A DNA stretch of 7,495 bases from Ferrovibrio sp964429465. GTDB taxonomy: Bacteria; Pseudomonadota; Alphaproteobacteria; Ferrovibrionales; Ferrovibrionaceae. The stretch covers positions 1-7,495 of the forward strand of contig CAYSCA010000165.1 in the NCBI GenBank assembly GCA_964429465.1. The letters run 5' to 3'. Every line of letters starts with the position of its first letter. Position 1 is the first letter of the stretch. The position numbers and the translations under genes were made by a program. Below, one piece after another: positions 1 to 5,525 of this stretch. Under the pieces are notes generated by a model. It had not been told where the DNA came from. It worked only from the letters and a program-made list of their open reading frames with translations, and searched no databases.

Positions 1-282
1 TCGATCTCGCGCACCATTCCGGGCTGCAACACCGAAGACGAGAATCTGCTGGTGACCCGCGCGCGGCAGCTGATGGCGACCTATGACGACATGGCCGAGC
101 TGATCCGGCTCGGCGCCTACCGCATGGGCTCCGACCCCAAGGTGGACGAGGCGATCCGGTATCAGCCCCTGCTGGAAAGCTTCCTCAAGCAGCAGAAGGC
201 CGACCGCGCCGACCTCGCATCGGGTTACGCGCGGCTGGCCGAGATCTTCATCGAAGGCGAAGCCGGCTCTGCCGCTCAATAG
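1..282 (+). CDS. fliI: FliI, flagellar type III export ATPase (C-terminal part only)
   Basis: This is the last 93 codons of a gene that begins before the window; the frame is open from base 1 to the TAG at 280-282. The visible protein begins SISRTIPG and continues through a stretch with RQLMATYDDMAELIRLGAY, then GSDPKVDEAI and a final helix containing LESFLKQQ. This is the C-terminal helical domain of the FliI/YscN ATPases, which are homologous to F1-ATPase beta subunits. The Walker motifs lie upstream and cannot be checked. In the family, FliI forms a hexamer at the base of the flagellar export apparatus, hydrolyses ATP and helps load export substrates with FliH and FliJ. The adjoining fliJ supports FliI over a virulence-type homologue. 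The GTG at 52 is an internal valine codon, not a start. Confidence 0.93.
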   Translation, partial: SISRTIPGCNTEDENLLVTRARQLMATYDDMAELIRLGAYRMGSDPKVDEAIRYQPLLESFLKQQKADRADLASGYARLAEIFIEGEAGSAAQ

Positions 283-286
283 GTGA
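281..286 (+). promoter_or_regulatory. Ribosome binding site of fliJ, overlapping the fliI stop codon
   Basis: The sequence AGGTGA lies 6 nt before the fliJ ATG at 293 and shares two bases with the fliI TAG stop. This fixes the fliJ start and suggests that ribosomes finishing fliI help start fliJ (translational coupling, inferred). Confidence 0.65.
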
Positions 287-292
287 ATTCGC

Positions 293-730
293 ATGCGCGG
301 CGTGGACGGACTGATCCGGTTGTGGAAGTGGCGGCTTGACGAGCGGCGGCGCATCGTCGTCGATCTCGAAATCCTGCGCGCCGGCATCGAGCGCCAGATG
401 GTCAAGCTGGACGAGGAGCTGGAGCAGGAGCGCAAGGTCGCCACCCAGCATTACGAAGCCAGCTTCGGCTTCACCAATTACCGCAAGTCGAACCGCGAGC
501 GGCGCGCCAACCTGGAAGCCTCGCGCGAGGAGGTGATCGACCGCATCGCCGCCGCGCAGGAAGAGGTCAATGCCGCCTTCCGCGAGCTGAAGAAATATGA
601 ACTCGTGCTCGAGAACTGGGAGCGCCGCGAGCGCCAGAAGCAGGAAAAGCGCGAGCAGGACGAGATGGACGAGGCCGGACTGCAGGGCTTCCGCCGCAAG
701 CAGGAAGTGCCGGAGAACACGCCGGGCTGA
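293..730 (+). CDS. fliJ: FliJ, flagellar export chaperone / ATPase stalk protein
   Basis: The product is 145 residues, the usual FliJ length, and almost all of it is predicted helix rich in Glu, Arg, Lys and Gln with heptad-like spacing, as expected for the FliJ antiparallel coiled coil. Recognisable stretches are the N-terminal LIRLWKWRLDERRR, a central FTNYRKSNRERR, and a C-terminal LENWERRERQKQEKREQDE that ends in a charged, likely flexible tail. There is no signal peptide or membrane segment. In the family, FliJ sits in the centre of the FliI hexamer like the gamma subunit of F1-ATPase, contacts FlhA and escorts export chaperones. FliJ sequences diverge widely, so the call rests on length, coiled-coil character and position directly after fliI. 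The start is supported by AGGTGA 6 nt upstream. Confidence 0.88.
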   Translation: MRGVDGLIRLWKWRLDERRRIVVDLEILRAGIERQMVKLDEELEQERKVATQHYEASFGFTNYRKSNRERRANLEASREEVIDRIAAAQEEVNAAFRELKKYELVLENWERRERQKQEKREQDEMDEAGLQGFRRKQEVPENTPG

Positions 731-752
731 TGCCCGTTCCGTCCCGCGCGGA

Positions 753-1667
753 TCAGGCCCGCGGCCGGCGGGCAAGGAATTTCAGCAGCCGCCCGTCGAT
801 CGCCGCCAGTCCGGTGGCAATGATCGCCATGCCGGCGAAATGCCGCGGCGCCAGGCTTTCCCCCAGCACCAGCACGCCAAGCAGGATGGCGCTGACCGGC
901 ACCAGCAGCGTGACGAGATTGACGTTGCTGCCCGCCACCGCCATGACCCGGAAATAGATCACGAAGCCGAGCGCGGTCGACACCACCGCGAGCGCGACGA
1001 TGGCGGCGATCGCCTGCCAGGAGGGCAGCGGAATCCGCCAGCCCTGCTCGACCAGCAGCGCCAGCGGCAGCAGGATCAGCGAGGAGCCGACGAACTGGCC
1101 GCCGGCCACCTGCATCGGCGCCACGCCGAGCCGGCCGAAGCGGCGGCTGTAGACCGCGCCGAAGGCGTAGGAGACCGTCGCGAGCAGGCAGGCGCCCTGG
1201 CCCAGCACGTTGCGGCCCAGGCCCGACAGCAGATCGGGACCGATCATCAGCGCCACGCCGGCAAAGCCGACCAGCACGCCGAGCAGGCGGCCGGGCGTCA
1301 GTTTCTCGTCATTGCTGAAGGCATGCGCCACCAGGACGGTCGAGATCGGCGTGGTGGCATTGAGGATCGAGGCAAGCCCGCTCGGGATCTGTGACTGTCC
1401 CCAGAAGGTCAGGCTGAACGGGATCGCATTGTTGAGCAGGCCCATGATCAGGAAGGCCTGCCAGACCTCGCGCCGCCGCGGCAGGGTCAGGCCCGCGAAC
1501 CGCAGCACCACCAGCAGGACTGTTGCTGCGAGGAAGACGCGGAGCGCCGCGATCGTCAGCGGCGGCACCTCCTTCACGGCAACGCCGACGAAAAAGAACG
1601 AACCGCCCCACAGCACCGACAGGACCAGCAGTCCTATCCATGCCCGTCTATCCATCTGTTGACTCAT
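753..1667 (-). CDS. EamA/DMT-family inner-membrane transporter
   Basis: The product is a 304-residue, very hydrophobic protein with about ten membrane helices in two repeats of roughly 130 residues, the architecture of the drug/metabolite transporter (EamA, RhaT-like) family. The first helix has the family pattern VLWGGSFFF, followed by PPLTIAALR. Each repeat ends with a short acidic turn and a glycine-rich helix (NDEKLTPGRLLGV in the first, LGESLAPRHFAGM in the second). The tail is basic (LARRPRA). Substrates of this family vary (amino acids, metabolites, drugs) and none can be assigned here. I chose the ATG at 1667. An upstream TTG at 1736 would add 23 residues that look unlike a transporter, and an ATG at 1655 is also possible because no start has a clear ribosome site. 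The gene runs toward fliJ and ends 22 bp from it. It follows the FliK-like gene on the same strand, but no flagellar role is evident. Confidence 0.88.
   Translation of the reverse strand: MSQQMDRRAWIGLLVLSVLWGGSFFFVGVAVKEVPPLTIAALRVFLAATVLLVVLRFAGLTLPRRREVWQAFLIMGLLNNAIPFSLTFWGQSQIPSGLASILNATTPISTVLVAHAFSNDEKLTPGRLLGVLVGFAGVALMIGPDLLSGLGRNVLGQGACLLATVSYAFGAVYSRRFGRLGVAPMQVAGGQFVGSSLILLPLALLVEQGWRIPLPSWQAIAAIVALAVVSTALGFVIYFRVMAVAGSNVNLVTLLVPVSAILLGVLVLGESLAPRHFAGMAIIATGLAAIDGRLLKFLARRPRA
757..773. repeat. GC-rich inverted repeat at the fliJ/EamA convergent ends
   Basis: GCCCGC (757-762) and GCGGGC (768-773) form a perfect 6-bp stem around a 5-nt loop. It lies 26 nt after the fliJ stop and inside the last codons of the convergent transporter gene. 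No T-run follows on either strand, so it is at best a weak or factor-assisted 3' end structure. The ARRPRA codons could also produce it by chance. Confidence 0.3.
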
Positions 1668-1673
1668 CCCTGG

Positions 1674-1679
1674 CTTATA
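1674..1679 (-). promoter_or_regulatory. Possible -10 element for the EamA transporter gene
   Basis: On the - strand, TATAAG stands out in a GC-rich stretch and lies 6 nt before the ATG at 1667. If it is a real -10 box, transcription would begin at or next to that ATG and give a leaderless mRNA, which would fit the lack of a good ribosome site. There is no convincing -35 hexamer; at a 17-nt spacing that position is occupied by ATGCAT. This is a weak call. Confidence 0.25.
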
Positions 1680-1690
1680 GTCCCGCCGGC

Positions 1691-1726
1691 GCGGAAATGC
1701 ATCCCGCTTCCCGCGGATGCATCCGC
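1691..1726. repeat. Pair of ATGCAT-centred palindromes upstream of the EamA gene
   Basis: GCGGATGCATCCGC at 1713-1726 is a perfect 14-bp palindrome. A second, imperfect copy spans 1691-1707 (GCGGAAATGCATCCCGC). The two ATGCAT cores are exactly 20 bp apart, about two helical turns. In RNA the halves could also pair with each other as GCGGA(AA)TGCATCC with GGATGCATCCGC around a 10-nt loop. No T-run follows on the - strand, so a Rho-independent terminator for the FliK-like gene is not supported. The site may be an operator for the transporter gene or an intergenic hairpin. I see no other ATGCAT in the window. Confidence 0.45.
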
Positions 1727-1743
1727 CCGTCGCCAAGGCCGAT

Positions 1744-3591
1744 TCAGGCCTTCACTTCCGTGCTCGGGCCTGCGGCTTCGAGTTCCGGGCTGGGCCAGGC
1801 GAGCGGCGCCTCGCCATCATGGAAGCGGATCGAGCCGGTCATGCCGGTGATCTCCAGCGCGGTGGTGAAAATCTGCGTCACGTCGACGCGGAAGGCGGGG
1901 CCGAATTCGCTTTCCGAGCGCAGGATAAGGTCGAGCTGCTGCGGCGTGACGAAACCGTCGAACTGGATCGGCCCGGTGCTTTCGAGATCGAAATCGATGA
2001 TGAAGCGGGTCTGCTGCAGCTTCCGCTTCGGGTCGCGGCGGCGGCGCATGAAGATCTGGATCGGCTCGATGCGGCCGCCGATCAGCATCGGCATCACCAG
2101 CGCCTGCCAGTTATTGTCGCCCTGCCGCTGGTTCAGCTTGCCCAGCTCGCGGAAATCGTCGTCCAGCTTGCGCAGCAGGTCGGTTTTTCCGGACTGCTCG
2201 AGCCGGCGCACGGCTTCCGAGCCGAGCCAGGCCTGCGCCGAGCCGATCGCGGCGGCGGCCATGAATTGCAGCGCGGTCGACGCCAGGCGTCCGTTGGGCT
2301 GCGGCAGCAAGTCCGCCTGCAGCCGCTGCGCCAGAGCAGGATCGGCCGCGCGCACGGCATCCAGCGTCTGCTGCAAGACCGGCCATTCGCCCTGTAGCCG
2401 GGTGAGGATTCCCGCCAGCGGCGCCGGCCCATGGCTGGTGACGGCCGGCGCCGGCGGGCGCACCAGGGCCGACAATTCGAACGAGATCTGCGTGCCGGGC
2501 GGCAGGGGTTGCGGCAGGCTGAGCGACAGCGTGCCCTGCGGCGTCGATACCAGCACCTGTCCCGCCTGCCCCGGACCGGAGACGATGCCGCTGATCAGGG
2601 TCGGCGGCGCAGAGCCCGGCAGCGGCAAGGCGGCCGCTTGCCCCCCCATCGGCGGTGGCGATGCCGGCACCGGCGCGGGCGGCAGGGCGACGCGGGTTGC
2701 CGGTTGCGGATTGGCCAGGCTGCGTGCCTCTCCGGCGGGCACGGCCTGCGCGGGCGGCGCGGTCGCCGCCGGAGTGATGACCGGAGCGGAGGGGAGCGCC
2801 GGCGCCGGCGTGGCAGGCGCACCCGGCGCAGGCCCGGAGGGAACGGCGGCAACGATCTGCGCCGCGCCGGATGGCGGCGCGGCGGCAGAAGGTGGCGTGG
2901 GCGTCGTCACCGGCAGCGCAACGCTTTTCACCACGACCTGCAACTGGCTGCCGGGCGGCAGGGCCGCTGCGGCGGGCAGCGGCGCGCCGCCTGGCGGAGC
3001 GGCAGCGGGCGGAGACGAAACGACCACCGCTGCCAGGCTCTGGCCGGGCTGTGGCAGGGCGGCAGGCGCGGCGGGAGTTGCTGCCGCCTGCTGCGGCGGC
3101 GCGAGCGCAATCGCCAGCTGGGCCGCCGTGGGCGGTTGCGCCAGCGCGGTCAGCGGCGGCTGCAGCACTGCATTGTTGGCCTGCGTCACCGTCGCCTGGC
3201 TGGGATTGGCGGGATTGAGCTGCAGCTTGAGCGCTGCGTTCAGCACGGCAACGTTCGCCTGTTCGAGCGCCGCAGCGAGATTGTTCAGCGCCAGGGTGGC
3301 GCCGGCGGCGGTGCGCACCAGAAGCGCGGCATTGTCGCGCGCCACCACCTGGGCGCTGATCTGCCCGCCCTGGGCAAGCTCGCGCAGGGCGGCGGAGATC
3401 TGTGCGGCCGGATCGCCGCCGGCAGCAGGCGGCGCCGGAGTCTGTTGCTGCGGCTGCGGCAGCGGCTGTCCGCCCTGTCCCGCCGGCTGCTGCGGAACAG
3501 CGGGGGCCGGCGCCGGCGTGCTAGCGGGCGGTGTGGCCGGCGCGGTCGCGGCGACCGGCGGCGGCGGAACGACCGGGCCGATATCGCTCAT
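1744..3591 (-). CDS. FliK-like protein, putative flagellar hook-length control protein
   Basis: The product has 615 residues. About residues 1-330 are mostly Pro, Ala, Gln and Gly and probably disordered, broken by short beta-like stretches (about 77-104 and 211-224). A clearer beta-rich module follows at about 332-376, containing QVLVSTPQGTLSLSL and LPPGTQISFEL. Residues 395-490 look helical. A compact C-terminal domain at about 492-595 holds PMLIGGRIEPIQIF, a basic loop RRRRDPKRK, RFIIDFDLESTGPIQFDG and LDLILRSES. A long disordered N-terminus plus a compact C-terminal domain is the plan of FliK proteins, which measure hook length during export and then switch FlhB specificity. The C-terminal pattern resembles the FliK C-domain only in outline. 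I infer the role mainly from architecture and position after flhA-flhF-flhG. A true fliK could exist elsewhere, and the name is provisional. There is no signal peptide or membrane helix. A GGGAGG ribosome site 6 nt upstream fixes the start. Confidence 0.68.
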   Translation of the reverse strand: MSDIGPVVPPPPVAATAPATPPASTPAPAPAVPQQPAGQGGQPLPQPQQQTPAPPAAGGDPAAQISAALRELAQGGQISAQVVARDNAALLVRTAAGATLALNNLAAALEQANVAVLNAALKLQLNPANPSQATVTQANNAVLQPPLTALAQPPTAAQLAIALAPPQQAAATPAAPAALPQPGQSLAAVVVSSPPAAAPPGGAPLPAAAALPPGSQLQVVVKSVALPVTTPTPPSAAAPPSGAAQIVAAVPSGPAPGAPATPAPALPSAPVITPAATAPPAQAVPAGEARSLANPQPATRVALPPAPVPASPPPMGGQAAALPLPGSAPPTLISGIVSGPGQAGQVLVSTPQGTLSLSLPQPLPPGTQISFELSALVRPPAPAVTSHGPAPLAGILTRLQGEWPVLQQTLDAVRAADPALAQRLQADLLPQPNGRLASTALQFMAAAAIGSAQAWLGSEAVRRLEQSGKTDLLRKLDDDFRELGKLNQRQGDNNWQALVMPMLIGGRIEPIQIFMRRRRDPKRKLQQTRFIIDFDLESTGPIQFDGFVTPQQLDLILRSESEFGPAFRVDVTQIFTTALEITGMTGSIRFHDGEAPLAWPSPELEAAGPSTEVKA

Positions 3592-3597
3592 GGCGAG

Positions 3598-3603
3598 CCT
3601 CCC
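3598..3603 (-). promoter_or_regulatory. Strong ribosome binding site of the FliK-like gene
   Basis: GGGAGG on the - strand sits 6 nt before the ATG at 3591, within the 26-nt gap after flhG. It is the best Shine-Dalgarno match among the starts in this window and suggests efficient, independent initiation rather than dependence on coupling to flhG. Confidence 0.7.
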
Positions 3604-3617
3604 GGCATGACATCAGG

Positions 3618-4448
3618 TCAGAGCCGGGCGGCCTGCGGCATCCGGGTCAGGCTGGCGGCCAGCGCTTCGACATCCTCGGCGGCCTCGCACATCGGATGGC
3701 GGGTCAGCAGCGGCACCTGGTTGCGGATGGCGTCGCGCACCTTGTCGTCGCGGCGGATCACGCCGGCCAGCGGCGGCGAATATTTCAGGAAATTCTCCGA
3801 AGCCTTGGTCAGCTTGGCATGGGTGCGCTCGCCTTCGCGGGTGGTCGGCGCGATATTGACCACCACGCGCACATCGGCGTTGCGGTCGGCCATGCGCGTC
3901 AGCTTGATATAGGCATAGGCATCGGTCAGCGCGGTCGGCTCGTCATTGGTGACGACCAGCGTGACCCCGGCCGCAGCCGAGAAGGTCCGCACCACGCCAT
4001 CGACGCCGGCGCCGAGGTCGATGATCACCCTGTCGTAGCTTTTCGCCACCTGCATCAGCTCGTCGCGCAGCTCGGTGAGCGCGGCCTGGTCCAGGGTGGC
4101 CAGCGAGGCCGAGCCCGACTTGCCGGCGATGATGTCGAAGCCGGCTTCCGACGGCATGATCGCCTCGGCGACGCTGAAGCGGCCGGCGATCACGCTGCCG
4201 AGATCGCGGTCGGGCATCAGGCCAAGCTGGATATCCACATTGGCGAGGCCGATATCGCCGTCGAACAGCAAAACGCGCTGGCCCTGGCGCGCGAAGCAAT
4301 GCGCCAGCGTGACCGACAGCCAGGTCTTGCCGACGCCGCCCTTGCCCGACGCGATGGCAATCACGTTGGACTGGCGGAGCGCGGCGGCGGGATGGCGGGC
4401 CGGGCGGTTGGTGGCGGGCGGTGTGGGCGTCATGATCATCCCGGTCAT
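3618..4448 (-). CDS. flhG: FlhG (MinD-like ATPase), regulator of flagellar number
   Basis: The 276-residue product is a ParA/MinD-type P-loop ATPase. The deviant Walker A motif is SGKGGVGKT with signature lysine K36 and catalytic lysine K41. The second acidic motif is LLFDGDIGLANVD (about 60-72) and Walker B is VIIDLGAG (141-148). The pattern DGDIGLANVDIQLGL is typical of FlhG/FleN rather than of cell-division MinD. In polar flagellates FlhG limits flagellar number and acts on the GTPase FlhF. The N-terminal tail before the ATPase core carries HPAAALR (19-25), a degenerate match to the DQAxxLR helix known to stimulate FlhF. I see no clear amphipathic membrane-targeting helix at the C-terminus (it ends AASLTRMPQAARL), although a short one cannot be excluded. 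The start overlaps the flhF stop (ATGA) and has GAAGG 7 nt upstream. Met codons at residues 4 and 6 are less likely starts. Confidence 0.9.
   Translation of the reverse strand: MTGMIMTPTPPATNRPARHPAAALRQSNVIAIASGKGGVGKTWLSVTLAHCFARQGQRVLLFDGDIGLANVDIQLGLMPDRDLGSVIAGRFSVAEAIMPSEAGFDIIAGKSGSASLATLDQAALTELRDELMQVAKSYDRVIIDLGAGVDGVVRTFSAAAGVTLVVTNDEPTALTDAYAYIKLTRMADRNADVRVVVNIAPTTREGERTHAKLTKASENFLKYSPPLAGVIRRDDKVRDAIRNQVPLLTRHPMCEAAEDVEALAASLTRMPQAARL
4445..4448 (-). other. ATGA stop/start overlap between flhF and flhG
   Basis: The flhF stop TGA and the flhG start ATG share bases in ATGA. With GAAGG 7 nt upstream (4456-4460) inside the end of flhF, this implies coupled translation of the two partners, which would help hold the FlhF:FlhG ratio steady. 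Confidence 0.75.
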
Positions 4449-5512
4449 TCGGCGGCCTTCAGGGCAACGGGTTTCAGGGCAATATGGTCAGGTTGCGATA
4501 CGTCGCCGAGCGCGACGGCATCGGGGTCGGCAAGCAGGCGATGGGCGAGGCCGAGCGCATCCAGGCGCTCGAAGCCCTTGCCGACGAACGGCGAGGCGCT
4601 GGCATCGGCGAAGGCAAGCCCGCCCAGATCGGCCGCCGCCACCAGCCCGCCGAGGCGGCGGGCGGCATCGAGGCGGGTGCCGATATAGCGGCGCGCGCCC
4701 AGCGCAACCGCCTGGGCCGCCAGCTCGCCGGCTTCCATGGCGTCGATGCCGGCAGCGAAGACCGCCAGCGGCTCGGCGCCGCCGGCCTGGATCAGTTCCT
4801 TCAGCGCGTGGCGCTCCGCGGCGGCATGCAGGTTGATGCCGGCGGTGTCGATCACCAGCTTGGCATCGGCCGGCGCGGCATCGACGGCGCGCTCCAGCTC
4901 GGCCGCATCGCCGGCCTCGGTGAACGGCGCCTTCATCACCCGGCAAAGCGCGGCAAGCTGCTCGCCGGCCGCGGCCCGGCTGACATCGCAGGAAATCACA
5001 TGCACCGGACGGCGTTCCATCACGCAGCGCGCGGCGATCTTGGCGGTGGCGATGGTCTTGCCGCTGCCAGGCGGGCCGATGACGATCAGCGGCCGGTTGT
5101 CGTTGCTCAGGCCGGGGAAACGGTACATCTCGTCCAGCGCCTCGGCCAGGGCGCCGACCGGATCGTCGAGGCCGACCCGCTGCACCGCCTGCACCAGACG
5201 CTCGGCCGTGCGCACCGGCACGCCATGCCAGGCCAGCACGGCGCCGACCACGTCCACCGCCTGCTCGGCATTGCCGCCGAAATCCTCATCGGGCACGAAC
5301 AGCCGCCCGTTGCCCTCGCCATAGCGCAGACTCTGCGCCTCGCGGGTGGCGAAATCGTCCTCGACATGCTGCTCGATGGCGGCCGTGATCTCGACGCCGC
5401 CGCCATTGCGATGCGTCACTGTGGAGACGATGATCGCCTCGTCGCCCAGCGCCTGGCGCACGAGGTCCATCGCCTCGCTCATCGTCGCCGCCTGGAAAGT
5501 CTTGAGCCGCAT
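4445..5512 (-). CDS. flhF: FlhF, SRP-type GTPase placing the flagellum
   Basis: The 355-residue product begins MRLKTFQAATMSEAMDLVRQ and continues LGDEAIIVST, the usual FlhF N-terminal (B) domain. A middle helical (N-like) region covers about 80-135. The GTPase (G) domain holds a P-loop GPPGSGKT (146-153), the SRP-family G2/insertion-box element DVSRAAAGEQL (176-186), G3 DTAG (222-225), G4 as TRLD (279-282, where most relatives have TKxD) and a following LGG. FlhF is the third SRP GTPase after Ffh and FtsY. It marks the cell pole and promotes assembly of the first flagellar ring components there, and its GTPase is tuned by FlhG. The B domain is short and the linker small, so it is compact for the family. 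It starts 11 nt after flhA, with AGGCGG overlapping the flhA stop, and ends in an ATGA overlap with flhG. Confidence 0.93.
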   Translation of the reverse strand: MRLKTFQAATMSEAMDLVRQALGDEAIIVSTVTHRNGGGVEITAAIEQHVEDDFATREAQSLRYGEGNGRLFVPDEDFGGNAEQAVDVVGAVLAWHGVPVRTAERLVQAVQRVGLDDPVGALAEALDEMYRFPGLSNDNRPLIVIGPPGSGKTIATAKIAARCVMERRPVHVISCDVSRAAAGEQLAALCRVMKAPFTEAGDAAELERAVDAAPADAKLVIDTAGINLHAAAERHALKELIQAGGAEPLAVFAAGIDAMEAGELAAQAVALGARRYIGTRLDAARRLGGLVAAADLGGLAFADASASPFVGKGFERLDALGLAHRLLADPDAVALGDVSQPDHIALKPVALKAAE

Positions 5513-5519
5513 CGTTCAG

Positions 5520-5525
5520 CCGCCT
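5520..5525 (-). promoter_or_regulatory. Ribosome binding site of flhF at the flhA stop codon
   Basis: AGGCGG on the - strand begins inside the flhA TAG stop and lies 7 nt before the flhF ATG. It is a moderate Shine-Dalgarno match and ties flhF translation to flhA. Confidence 0.5.

Noticed and set aside
597..1394. A 265-codon + strand open frame overlapping the end of fliJ and the transporter gene
   Set aside because: It is composed of Arg/Gln/Asp/His-rich sequence typical of antisense frames and conflicts with two well supported genes.
1691..1726. Rho-independent terminator after the FliK-like gene
   Set aside because: A stem can form, but no run of T follows on the - strand; GGGACTATAAGCC follows instead.
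1668..1736. A 23-residue N-terminal extension of the transporter starting at TTG 1736
   Set aside because: The extension is charged and unlike the family, the family-typical first helix begins just after ATG 1667, and the palindromes in this stretch look non-coding.
1523..3610. A 695-codon open frame on the + strand antisense to the FliK-like gene (and a second one from 2431 to 3912)
   Set aside because: Its translation is low-complexity Ala/Gly/Arg/Ser-rich with no domain. It arises because the GC-rich, Pro/Ala-coding opposite strand lacks stop codons in this frame.
3592..3617. A separate promoter for the FliK-like gene in the gap after flhG
   Set aside because: The 26-nt gap holds the ribosome site and little else; no -10/-35 or sigma-54 (GG/GC) pattern was found, so read-through from the flhA side is simpler.
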